Assembly: GCA_021162125.1 (NCBI GenBank)
Contig: JAGGZG010000091.1
Coordinates: 1-8,022, forward strand
DNA: 8,022 nucleotides
Direction: 5' to 3'
Source: Anaerolineae bacterium
GTDB taxonomy: Bacteria; Chloroflexota; Anaerolineae; JACIWR01
The translations under genes were made by a program, and so were the position numbers. Positions within the stretch are counted from its first letter, which is position 1; every line of letters begins with the position of its first letter. Positions 1 to 5,674 of the stretch are shown here, piece after piece. The notes beneath the pieces were generated by a model. That model ran no database searches. It saw nothing but the letters and a program-made list of their open reading frames with translations, and was not told where the DNA came from.

Positions 1-32
1 CGCCAGGACGTTGGCTTGACATAAATGAGCAA

Positions 33-66
33 TAGACGAGGAACGGGATTCCCCGTTCCTCGTCTA
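33..66 (-). terminator. Strong hairpin after the solute-binding protein gene
   Basis: A perfect 15-bp inverted repeat (arms 33-47 and 52-66, 4-base loop) begins 15 bases past the stop codon of the binding-protein gene. The bases after it on the minus strand are only mildly T-rich, so it is not a textbook Rho-independent terminator. It could be a leaky terminator or an mRNA-protecting stem. Such stems often lie between a highly expressed binding-protein gene and the permease genes of a sugar ABC operon. The next gene is outside the window, so the choice cannot be made here. Confidence 0.7.
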
Positions 67-80
67 AGTTAATCCTCAGG

Positions 81-1313
81 CTATTCCAGTGCCGCGATAC
101 AAGCTTCGGCGGCCGACTGCATGGCGGCAGCGGCGTCCTCTGGAGACTTGGTATCGGCCAGCACGGCCTGCATCTCGGGCTTCATGGCGTCCCAGTTGCA
201 GCGCATCTCCATGACGGTGGGCATCGGCGTGCCAACCACCATCTGGTCAGCCGAGCCTTTCAGGATCGGGTCGTCGGTGATCAGCGGGTCCTTCAGGGCT
301 TCCTGCAGGGCCGGCAGGCGGGTCAACTCCTTGACCATCTTCAACTGGTTGTCCTTGTCGGTGGCGAAGTTAATGAAGTCCTTGACGGCGTTCAGCTTGT
401 CACCCGACAGGTCCTTGGGAAGCATGAAGAACACGCCGCTGGTGTAGGGCTTGGGCCACTCGCCGGTGGCCGTGACCTTGGGGATGCGGGCCACGCCCAG
501 GTTGTCGCCCAGGGCGTCCTTGTAGCCGCCCAGCGACCAGTCGCCATTGATGATCATGGCTGCCTTGCCCTCTTTGAAGAGGGTGTCGGCCGCGTTGTAG
601 TCGCACTCCGGCGGGATGATCTTGGCGTCGTACTTCATGGCGTGCAGGAACTTCAGGGTGTCCACCATGGCATTGGTGTTCAGGGTGGGGGTCTTCCCAT
701 CCTCGGCGAACACCGCGCCACCGAATCCACCCAGCCAGGGAACCAGCCAGAAGGGCTCGGTCTGGTTCCTGACCAGGGCGTACTGTTCGCCGTGGGTCAA
801 CTCCTTGCCCTTGGCGAACAACTCATCGGTGTCCTTGGGTGGATCGGCGATGAGGCTCTTGTTGTAGAGCAGCATCAGATGGTTGCCGTTGGCGATGGGC
901 ACACCCCAGGTTTTGCCGTTCAGCTTCACGGCGGCCAGGGCCGAGTCCACGTACTTTCGCAGGTCGAAAAGGTCGTCCACCGGCTGGATGATGTCGGCGG
1001 TGGTGAAAGGGCCGGCGTGGTCATTGACCGTCCACAGCAGGTCCGGCGGTGTACCGGCTAGGCTGGCGGTCTGGAAGTCCTCACGCAGGGCCTCGACGTC
1101 CTTGTTGACGACCTCGAAGGTCACCTCCGGGTGTTCCGCAGTGTAGGCATCGCACAGGGCCTGTACGAACTGCAAGCCGCCGTCGGCCTCGCCTTCCTTG
1201 GTCCATAAGGTGATTTTGACCTCTTTGGGCCCGGCCGGGGTGGCCTTGGGGCAGCCGGTGAGCAGCAGGCTGGCGATCACCAGGATGCTCAGTACCGCGA
1301 ATAGCTTTTTCAT
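81..1313 (-). CDS. Carbohydrate ABC transporter substrate-binding lipoprotein (family 1)
   Basis: This is the extracytoplasmic binding component of a sugar ABC importer, a membrane-anchored lipoprotein that delivers its ligand to two permeases. The 410-residue length is normal for family 1 binding proteins of the maltose/maltodextrin type. Residues 1-20 form a lipoprotein signal peptide (two Lys, a hydrophobic core, then the lipobox LLTGC with Cys21 as the lipidated residue). The mature protein shows family hallmarks: ITLW near residue 34, LLYNKSLI at 148-155, and FKEGKAAMIINGDW at 246-259, which matches the GxAAMxxNGxW segment of maltose-binding-like proteins. The ATG at 1313 is preceded by AGGAGGAG about 8 bases upstream, so the start is secure. 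It lies 191 bases after the ROK regulator gene on the same strand, which suggests sugar-responsive control. The exact sugar cannot be read from the sequence. The permease genes are not in the window. Confidence 0.93.
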   Translation of the reverse strand: MKKLFAVLSILVIASLLLTGCPKATPAGPKEVKITLWTKEGEADGGLQFVQALCDAYTAEHPEVTFEVVNKDVEALREDFQTASLAGTPPDLLWTVNDHAGPFTTADIIQPVDDLFDLRKYVDSALAAVKLNGKTWGVPIANGNHLMLLYNKSLIADPPKDTDELFAKGKELTHGEQYALVRNQTEPFWLVPWLGGFGGAVFAEDGKTPTLNTNAMVDTLKFLHAMKYDAKIIPPECDYNAADTLFKEGKAAMIINGDWSLGGYKDALGDNLGVARIPKVTATGEWPKPYTSGVFFMLPKDLSGDKLNAVKDFINFATDKDNQLKMVKELTRLPALQEALKDPLITDDPILKGSADQMVVGTPMPTVMEMRCNWDAMKPEMQAVLADTKSPEDAAAAMQSAAEACIAALE

Positions 1314-1345
1314 CTTTACATCTCCTCCTAAGTTATTTTAGTGAT

Positions 1346-1366
1346 GACGGGGGTTCCCTACCCGTC
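1346..1366 (-). other. Leader hairpin upstream of the binding-protein gene
   Basis: GACGGG (1346-1351) and CCCGTC (1361-1366) form a perfect 6-bp stem with a 9-base loop, roughly 20 bases ahead of the AGGAGG ribosome-binding site of the binding-protein gene. It would form in the 5' untranslated RNA. The rest of the 1314-1504 gap has no convincing -35/-10 pair, so I cannot say whether this gene has its own promoter or reads through from the ROK gene. Confidence 0.35.
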
Positions 1367-1504
1367 CGATGGTCAGGTTATTGGCCTAGTTTGTTTTCTT
1401 CCCTACGCATCCCCCCTTTCGCTGAGATAACCGACTTACGTCGTGCCAGAAGCGCGTTTCCAGTACCATGCTGACAGAAAAGCAAAAGCCCCATTGACCA
1501 ACGA

Positions 1505-2758
1505 TCAAAGGTGGACAGGAAATGGAATAGAAGCCGCGAGGTTCAGTTCAGGCTTACGGAACATCTTTTCCAGGGCCAATGTCACGGCTCCCAGGGCTGT
1601 TGCCTCGCGCCCCAACTGAGCCTGGACGATCTGGCAGCTCTCCACGGCGATCCTCAACCCGTGGCTTTGCACACTGCGGCGAATGGGCTCTAGCAGAATG
1701 TCCCCGGCCTGGGCCATCCCGCCGCCGATGATGATTAGCTTCGGGTTAAGGAGGTTGATCAAACCGGCCAGGGCCACCCCGATGTGTCGCCCCGCCTCGT
1801 GGAACAATTGCAAGCTCAGGGGATCGCCCTGAGAAGCGGCTCGCGATACGTCCGCCGCCGTTATTTCCTCCAAAGGTTTCGCCGTGGACAGGATGGTTTT
1901 TTCCCCGGCCCTGATGGCTGATTGAGCTCGATGGGCAATAACCGGCCCTGCCGCCATACTCTCCAGGCAGCCGTAGTTACCACAACGGCACGGTGGGCCA
2001 TTTTCGTCCACGGTGATGTGGCCGATTTCCCCGGCGCTGCCGCTTTGACCACGATAGATCTCGCCACCGAGGATCAGGCCACAGCCGATCCCTGTGCCCA
2101 CCTTGATGTAAGCCAGGTTATCCACTCCCCGCCCCGCACCGTGCGCCCATTCCCCCAGAGCTCCCAGATTGGCGTCGTTATCCAGATAAACCGTAACTCC
2201 CAGCTCCTCTTCCAGTCGGGCGCGTAGGGGGAAACCGTGCCAGCCGGGCATTATAGGGGGAAAGGCCACAGTGCCCGTGGTGTGGCGCACAGGGCCGGGC
2301 ACACCCCAACCAATCCCTACCACCTGCTCCAGGCTTACCTCTGCCTGGACGAGGGCCTGGCGGGTCATCTCTGCTACCAGGCTGAGTCCCGCCTCCGGCC
2401 CGATGGTCAAATCGAAATCGCGCTCCATCTCGGCGATGGTTTGGGGTTTTAGATCGGTGACGACGACGAGGACGTGAGTAGCTCCTAGTTCGATACCTAC
2501 TACGTAACCGGCCTGGTAATTGAACTCAATGAGGATGGGGCGTCGCCCGCCCTGGGACTGGCCAGTGCCTGATTCCTGCACCAGGTTTGCGGCCAGCAGT
2601 TCGGTGACGATGTTGGAGACAGTGGAACGACTGAGGTGGGTTTGTTTAGCGATGTCGGCCCGGGAGATGGTTCCCTGTTGGCGAATGAGGCTGAGGACGA
2701 GGGCTTTGTTGAAATCGCGCATCAGGCTGGGGTCGGCCGTCAAGACATTCTTGTCCAA
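1505..2758 (-). CDS. ROK-family transcriptional regulator (NagC/XylR type)
   Basis: This is a DNA-binding repressor with a sugar-kinase-like ligand domain. It probably controls the neighbouring sugar ABC transporter and its own promoter. With the start at 2758 it has 417 residues, normal for the family. Residues 30-55 are a winged helix-turn-helix (ISRADIAKQTHLSRSTVSNI), followed by the usual GGRRP linker at 70-74. The ROK domain follows: DNDAN at 193-197, GTGIGCGLI at 221-229, AGEIGH ending at His247, and the zinc motif CxCGxxGCxE with Cys257, Cys259, Cys264 and Glu266. Sugar-contacting residues of ROK kinases (Asn-Asp, Glu, His) are kept, so it likely still binds a sugar. The open frame extends to a GTG at 2791, but that codon has no ribosome-binding site and abuts a hairpin. 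The TTG at 2758 has AAGGA seven bases upstream, so I prefer it. An ATG at 2722 lacks such a site. The stop is TGA at 1505-1507. Confidence 0.92.
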   Translation of the reverse strand: MDKNVLTADPSLMRDFNKALVLSLIRQQGTISRADIAKQTHLSRSTVSNIVTELLAANLVQESGTGQSQGGRRPILIEFNYQAGYVVGIELGATHVLVVVTDLKPQTIAEMERDFDLTIGPEAGLSLVAEMTRQALVQAEVSLEQVVGIGWGVPGPVRHTTGTVAFPPIMPGWHGFPLRARLEEELGVTVYLDNDANLGALGEWAHGAGRGVDNLAYIKVGTGIGCGLILGGEIYRGQSGSAGEIGHITVDENGPPCRCGNYGCLESMAAGPVIAHRAQSAIRAGEKTILSTAKPLEEITAADVSRAASQGDPLSLQLFHEAGRHIGVALAGLINLLNPKLIIIGGGMAQAGDILLEPIRRSVQSHGLRIAVESCQIVQAQLGREATALGAVTLALEKMFRKPELNLAASIPFPVHL

Positions 2759-2794
2759 GAAAGCTTCCTTAGCTTCAAGATGCAGACCCACGAT

Positions 2795-2820
2795 CCATTC
2801 AGTTGCTTTCGGCTGAATGG
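2795..2820 (-). other. Perfect inverted repeat in the ROK gene leader
   Basis: CCATTCAG (2795-2802) and CTGAATGG (2813-2820) are a perfect 8-bp inverted repeat with a 10-base spacer that can pair further through wobble pairs. It lies between the predicted promoter and the start of the ROK gene, directly next to the GTG at 2791. It may be a leader RNA hairpin or a second operator. Its position argues against the GTG as the true start. Confidence 0.5.
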
Positions 2821-2822
2821 TA

Positions 2823-2846
2823 GGTCAGGCGGCCATTGCCTGAGCC
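2823..2846 (-). other. Second leader hairpin of the ROK gene
   Basis: TCAGGC (2825-2830) and GCCTGA (2838-2843) form a 6-bp stem with a 7-base loop. The outer GG/CC bases can extend it past one bulged base. With the 2795-2820 repeat it makes the predicted ROK leader strongly structured. No known riboswitch pattern is recognisable. Confidence 0.4.
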
Positions 2847-2873
2847 GCGCAGTCTACTCTGAATGCAGCGTTA

Positions 2874-2902
2874 AGTATATCATGGAACTCTTTGTTCGTC
2901 AA
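2874..2902 (-). promoter_or_regulatory. Sigma-70-type promoter of the ROK regulator gene
   Basis: On the minus strand, TTGACG (2902-2897) is followed after exactly 17 bases by TATACT (2879-2874). The matches to the TTGACA and TATAAT consensus are five of six and five of six, with the ideal spacing. Transcription would start near 2867, leaving an untranslated leader of about 75 to 110 bases depending on the start codon. The -35 box lies inside the inverted repeat at 2890-2916. Confidence 0.75.
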
Positions 2903-2916
2903 GAACACGAACAAAG
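2890..2916. promoter_or_regulatory. Candidate operator: perfect 10-bp inverted repeat over the -35 box
   Basis: CTTTGTTCGT (2890-2899) and ACGAACAAAG (2907-2916) form a perfect 10-bp inverted repeat with a 7-base centre. The -35 box of the ROK promoter spans the left arm and centre, so a bound dimer would block RNA polymerase. The TTTGTT...AACAAA character resembles operators described for XylR-type ROK repressors. Autoregulation by the adjacent ROK protein is the natural inference. There is no U-tract, so it is not a terminator. Confidence 0.65.
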
Positions 2917-2964
2917 TGGGATTCCGCAACAAGTCGGCGCTACCCACGAGGCGTTGGGGGAGAG

Positions 2965-2988
2965 AAAAAACGAGGGGTATCCCCTCGT
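2965..2988 (-). terminator. Rho-independent terminator of the trpS-hypothetical unit
   Basis: On the minus strand an 8-bp perfect stem (ACGAGGGG / CCCCTCGT, loop ATA, 2970-2988) runs straight into a run of six T. It sits 107 bases past the stop of the unknown protein gene and just before the ROK promoter. It therefore separates the two transcription units. Confidence 0.88.
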
Positions 2989-3094
2989 GCTCCCCAGGGA
3001 TTTGCTGCGCTATCCCCAAAGTGGGACTGTGCGGATCGAATCGGGTTTCAGGGGGGAAGGGTGGGTTTGAGGGAGGGTAACGAGAACTTGCGTG

Positions 3095-3955
3095 CTATTG
3101 CTGCTGGGAGCTCTTCCGCCGGCGGCTTTCCGCGATGGCCTTGCCCACTTTGATGGCGATCCCCCCGCCAGGGACGAGCAGATCCACCGCATCCACGCCC
3201 ACATCAAATAGGAGGTCTTTGGTCAGTACCGCGCTGATTTGCTGGCGGATGGTCTTGCCACCGGTGCGCAGCTCGCCGGTCAGGCCATCAAACTCCCCCA
3301 CGGCTTTGCGGTTCTTGGGCTTCCACAGGTACTCAAAGGCGTAGATTGGGCGGTAGTAAAGGTCAATTTTCTCCACTGCCACCCGCTCTTCCAGCAGAGT
3401 GTCGGCCTGCACGGGCTTGAGCATTCCGCCGAGCACCTGGCGAACGACGAAAGAGGCGCGTACCGTAGGGGGCACCACGATGTCCCCCTCTGGAGCAAAG
3501 GACTCCAAGTCGGTGATCTCGTCTTTGGCGTACTGGAGGTAGTGGGCCCAGGGTTGCTCCTCACCAGACACGCTGTCGAAGAAGGCTTCCCGCTCGTGTT
3601 CTTCGTGGCAATGCTCGGTGCCGGTGATGGTGATCCGCCGCGTGCCCTTGCCCTCGACGGGGAAATCATGGCCGTACAAGGTCACCGACTGCACTTCGGG
3701 CTGTGGGATGGGAATTGTATATTGGCGAGTGCGGTCGTAGACGTAGTGCGCACTGCATGCCACGTGCCAGAATGGCTCCAGGCGGCGCTCGCTGTAGACA
3801 ATTTCCACCTCCTCGCTTTTGGGGCGGGAGAAAAGTGAGGTGAGCCCTTTGGAGAAGACCTGGATTTTCTTGTCCCAGGCTCGTTCCTTGGCCTGTTCCC
3901 AGCTCAACACGGGTTTCAGAACGTAGGCCTTTTCATCGGCAAGGGTGATTTCCAT
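3095..3955 (-). CDS. Unrecognised 286-residue protein downstream of trpS
   Basis: I do not recognise this family. The gene is well supported: AAGGAGG stands seven bases before the ATG, the frame is long, and a terminator follows. There is no signal peptide, so it is probably cytoplasmic. Visible features are an N-terminal Lys/Glu-rich part, a segment with His64, Cys67 and His70 (PFWHVACSAHY), and a dense His/Cys/Glu cluster EHCHEEHERE at 114-123 that could bind metal. A Tyr/Trp-rich strand-like segment (YYRPIYAFEYLW, 200-211) leads into GEFDGLTGELRTGG at 220-233. Residues 247-275 are hydrophobic and glycine-rich (DLLVPGGGIAIKVGKAIAES), perhaps amphipathic or membrane-associating. The tail is basic and Gln-rich. 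It begins 46 bases after the trpS stop and is probably co-transcribed with it. No function can be assigned, and a link to tRNA charging rests on position only. Confidence 0.85.
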   Translation of the reverse strand: MEITLADEKAYVLKPVLSWEQAKERAWDKKIQVFSKGLTSLFSRPKSEEVEIVYSERRLEPFWHVACSAHYVYDRTRQYTIPIPQPEVQSVTLYGHDFPVEGKGTRRITITGTEHCHEEHEREAFFDSVSGEEQPWAHYLQYAKDEITDLESFAPEGDIVVPPTVRASFVVRQVLGGMLKPVQADTLLEERVAVEKIDLYYRPIYAFEYLWKPKNRKAVGEFDGLTGELRTGGKTIRQQISAVLTKDLLFDVGVDAVDLLVPGGGIAIKVGKAIAESRRRKSSQQQ

Positions 3956-4001
3956 AGAGCGACCTCCTTATGTGCAATGCCCTACTGCAATGGCGGATCA
4001 G

Positions 4002-4982
4002 TTATGGTAACCCAACGGCTTCCCTCACCTCGGCGATGGTCTGGGTGGCGATGGCTTTAGCCCGCTGTGCGCCGTCGGCCAGGACGTCCCACACGTAATC
4101 GGGTTGGGCAGCGAACTCGGCCCGTCGTTCGCGTAAGGGGGCAAAGTAGGCAGCTAAATCGGCAGCAAACCGTTTTTTGTGCTCCACGCAGCCGATCTTT
4201 GCCGCCCGGCAGTCGGCGTCAATCTGGGACATGGTGGCTTCGTCGGCAAAGTAGCGGTGAATCTGGAAGACGTTGCAAATTTCTGGCCGGCCGGGATCGC
4301 TGCGGTACTTGCGTTGCGGGTCGGTGACCATGGTCATCACTCGCTGGAGAATTTCCTCCGGCGTGGCGGCGATTTCGATGTGGTTATTGAGCGACTTGCT
4401 CATTTTACTTTCGCCATCGGTGCCCAACACTTTAGGAAAATCGGTGTATTTGGCCTGGGGCTCAACGAGCACCGGCCCGAAGTGATTGTTGAAGCGGCGC
4501 ACGATCTCACGGGTGAATTCCAGATGGGCGGCCTGATCCACGCCCACCGGGACGGTGTCCGCTTTGTACAACGTGATGTCCGCCGCCATGAGCACAGGAT
4601 AGCCGACCAATCCGTAGTTCACGTTGTCTGGCTGCTGGCGGGCCTTCTCTTTAAACGTAGGCAACCTCAGCAAAACTCCAAGAGGGGTGACCATCGAAAG
4701 AATGGTATGCAGTTCCGTTACCTGAGGAACGTGTGACTGGACAAAAATGATGGTTTGCTCCGGGTCCATCCCCGCCGCCAGCCAATCGAGGACCATCTCG
4801 CGAGTCCATTCGCGGAGGTGTTCGGTGTCTCGCAGCGTGGTCAAGGCGTGGAGATCCACCACGCAGTACACACAATCGTATTCCTCCTGAAGAGCGACGT
4901 AATTCTGGATTGCCCCCAGGTAATTCCCCAGGTGCTGGCGGCCTGTGGGCCTTGCCCCGCTGAAAACGCGACCTTTTGACAT
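4002..4982 (-). CDS. trpS: Tryptophanyl-tRNA synthetase
   Basis: This class I aminoacyl-tRNA synthetase charges tRNA-Trp with tryptophan using ATP in the cytoplasm. The 326-residue product has the usual length for bacterial TrpRS. The HIGH-type signature is PTGRQHLGN at 12-20 and the KMSKS loop is KMSKS at 193-197. Between them lie the conserved YPVLMAADITLY (128-139) and VPVGVDQAAHLEFTRE (144-159), which form the tryptophan pocket and dimer core. The frame stays open to an ATG at 5159, but the extra 59 residues have no family resemblance and run through a heptamer-repeat palindrome. The ATG at 4982 has GAGGAG five bases upstream and begins directly with SKGRVFSGARPTG, so it is the start. The stop is TAA at 4002-4004. 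The unknown gene at 3095-3955 follows closely. Confidence 0.97.
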   Translation of the reverse strand: MSKGRVFSGARPTGRQHLGNYLGAIQNYVALQEEYDCVYCVVDLHALTTLRDTEHLREWTREMVLDWLAAGMDPEQTIIFVQSHVPQVTELHTILSMVTPLGVLLRLPTFKEKARQQPDNVNYGLVGYPVLMAADITLYKADTVPVGVDQAAHLEFTREIVRRFNNHFGPVLVEPQAKYTDFPKVLGTDGESKMSKSLNNHIEIAATPEEILQRVMTMVTDPQRKYRSDPGRPEICNVFQIHRYFADEATMSQIDADCRAAKIGCVEHKKRFAADLAAYFAPLRERRAEFAAQPDYVWDVLADGAQRAKAIATQTIAEVREAVGLP

Positions 4983-5001
4983 TTCCTCTCCTCTTCTCCC
5001 T

Positions 5002-5021
5002 CTGTTTTTTAGTGAAAACAG
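5002..5021 (-). other. Hairpin next to the trpS ribosome-binding site
   Basis: CTGTTTT (5002-5008) and AAAACAG (5015-5021) form a perfect 7-bp stem with a 6-base loop, about 10 bases upstream of the purine-rich trpS ribosome-binding region. It is AT-rich and lacks a following T run on the minus strand, so it is not a terminator. Confidence 0.4.
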
Positions 5022-5053
5022 GACCAGGGCCGATGTGCACTTTTGACTCTCCA

Positions 5054-5100
5054 AGACGTGATGAGTGATGCGTGAAACGTGACCCTCACGCATCACGTTG
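5054..5100. repeat. Heptamer-repeat palindromic element in the trpS leader
   Basis: Four 7-base units of the form NNNNGTG stand in tandem on the plus strand (agacgtg, atgagtg, atgcgtg, aaacgtg; 5054-5081). After 5 bases, two inverted units follow (cacgcat, cacgttg; 5087-5100). Together they form a perfect 11-bp inverted repeat (5065-5075 with 5086-5096). The structure looks like a dispersed miniature palindromic or heptamer-type repeat, as seen in many copies in some Chloroflexota and cyanobacterial genomes. No target-site duplication is visible. It is non-coding, though it would be translated if the trpS frame were wrongly extended upstream. Confidence 0.65.
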
Positions 5101-5124
5101 CACGGCTCATTGGCAGGTATAGAG

Positions 5125-5152
5125 GCGTATAAACGGGGACTTGTTTTTACGC
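5125..5152 (-). other. Hairpin in the trpS leader
   Basis: GCGTA (5125-5129) pairs with TACGC (5148-5152) and AAAC (5131-5134) with GTTT (5143-5146), separated by one T-T mismatch, around an 8-base loop. It lies in the predicted 5' leader between the candidate promoter and the heptamer repeat. No T-box consensus accompanies it. Confidence 0.4.
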
Positions 5153-5181
5153 TTCTCATACGCGCTCGGTATATCTATTCA

Positions 5182-5210
5182 AGTTTACCACAAATCGCGC
5201 CAGGGAGCAA
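5182..5210 (-). promoter_or_regulatory. Candidate trpS promoter
   Basis: On the minus strand TTGCTC (5210-5205) is followed after 17 bases by TAAACT (5187-5182), which is preceded by TGG, close to an extended -10. The hexamers are moderate matches. Transcription would begin near 5175, giving a leader of about 190 bases. The -35 half lies in the arm of an inverted repeat, CAGGGA (5201-5206) / TCCCTG (5219-5224). Confidence 0.4.
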
Positions 5211-5224
5211 GTAGTTTGTCCCTG
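5201..5224. other. Inverted repeat between the GDT1-type gene and trpS
   Basis: CAGGGA and TCCCTG are perfect 6-bp arms, extendable by CAA/TTG past one bulged G, with a short loop. It lies 41 bases after the stop of the UPF0016 gene and overlaps the candidate trpS -35 box. No T-run follows on the minus strand, so a terminator role is weakly supported. It may be an operator or a chance stem. Confidence 0.35.
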
Positions 5225-5264
5225 ACTTTAGGGCATGGTAGGTGCGGTTGGAGTGAATGCAAAG

Positions 5265-5537
5265 CTACAATACCTCAAACCACATCAACACGCCAAGCAC
5301 GATGAACATCGCTGCCGAGATTTTAGTCAGGATGGGCGCAGGTACGATACAGATCACTGCTCTCCCGCTAAGTACCCCCAACAATGTGACCAGCGCCAGG
5401 GCCGAGGTCGCTCCAATGAAAATCGGCCAGGGCTTGCCGTGCTTGCAAGTCATGGTGATCACTGCCAGTTGTGTCTTATCACCTAACTCGGCGACGAAGA
5501 GCAGGGCGAAGGTGCTGAACAGTACTTTCCAGTCCAT
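5265..5537 (-). CDS. Single-domain UPF0016 / GDT1 (TMEM165) family cation transporter
   Basis: This small inner-membrane protein of 90 residues belongs to the UPF0016/GDT1 family, whose studied members export manganese or exchange Mn/Ca for protons. The signature E-x-G-D-[KR]-[TS] is present as ELGDKT in the first membrane segment (residues 17-22). Two further hydrophobic segments lie at about 37-56 and 70-88. Many family members carry two such three-helix domains (about 190 residues or more). This one has a single copy, so it must pair with itself or with a partner encoded elsewhere. The ATG at 5537 has GGAGGG about 6 bases upstream and a good promoter further up. It is transcribed divergently from the TauE/SafE gene. 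No adjacent second domain is seen. The substrate is inferred from the family only. Confidence 0.88.
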   Translation of the reverse strand: MDWKVLFSTFALLFVAELGDKTQLAVITMTCKHGKPWPIFIGATSALALVTLLGVLSGRAVICIVPAPILTKISAAMFIVLGVLMWFEVL

Positions 5538-5569
5538 CTAATCCCTCCATGAGTTGATTTCTGGGTAAG

Positions 5570-5596
5570 CAGCCGGGGATTTGGCCCGGGATGCTG
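5570..5596 (-). other. GC-rich leader hairpin of the UPF0016 gene
   Basis: CAGC (5570-5573) with GCTG (5593-5596) and CGGG (5574-5577) with CCCG (5585-5588) form a stem with a four-base bulge on one side. It lies in the predicted leader, about 30 bases ahead of the ribosome-binding site. I looked for the manganese-sensing yybP-ykoY riboswitch pattern and did not find it convincingly. Confidence 0.35.
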
Positions 5597-5610
5597 ATCC
5601 AGATGTGGAT

Positions 5611-5638
5611 ATTGTAGCCAGCAGGCCGAATTTGGCAA
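5611..5638 (-). promoter_or_regulatory. Promoter of the UPF0016 gene
   Basis: On the minus strand TTGCCA (5638-5633) is followed after 16 bases by TACAAT (5616-5611). Each hexamer matches the sigma-70 consensus at five of six bases. Transcription would begin near 5604, giving a leader of about 67 bases with a GC-rich hairpin. Confidence 0.6.
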
Positions 5639-5674
5639 GTTCGGATTCGCGGTGTATTCAGACCGGCGGCTTGA

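Noticed and set aside
3239..3838. A 199-codon plus-strand frame opposite the unknown gene
   Set aside because: It lies antisense to a gene with a strong ribosome-binding site and terminator. Its translation shows no family resemblance, and long antisense frames are common in GC-rich coding DNA.
4179..4736. A 185-codon plus-strand frame opposite trpS
   Set aside because: It is entirely antisense to the well-identified trpS, and its product resembles nothing known.
5054..5100. CRISPR array
   Set aside because: The units are 7 bases long with no spacers and are partly inverted. This is a palindromic heptamer repeat, not a CRISPR.
4983..5159. An N-terminal extension of 59 residues on the tryptophanyl-tRNA synthetase
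   Set aside because: The extra residues do not resemble the family and run through a palindromic heptamer repeat. A good ribosome-binding site stands directly before the ATG at 4982.
4983..5260. T-box riboswitch ahead of trpS
   Set aside because: No T-box sequence, specifier-loop arrangement or antiterminator/terminator pair is recognisable despite several hairpins.
5160..5264. Rho-independent terminator for the UPF0016 gene
   Set aside because: The inverted repeat at 5201-5224 has a bulge and no T-run on the minus strand. I list it only as an inverted repeat of unknown role.
5538..5610. Manganese-sensing yybP-ykoY riboswitch ahead of the UPF0016 gene
   Set aside because: The leader has a GC-rich hairpin, but the conserved loop sequences of that riboswitch class are not visible. 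The predicted leader of about 67 bases is also too short.
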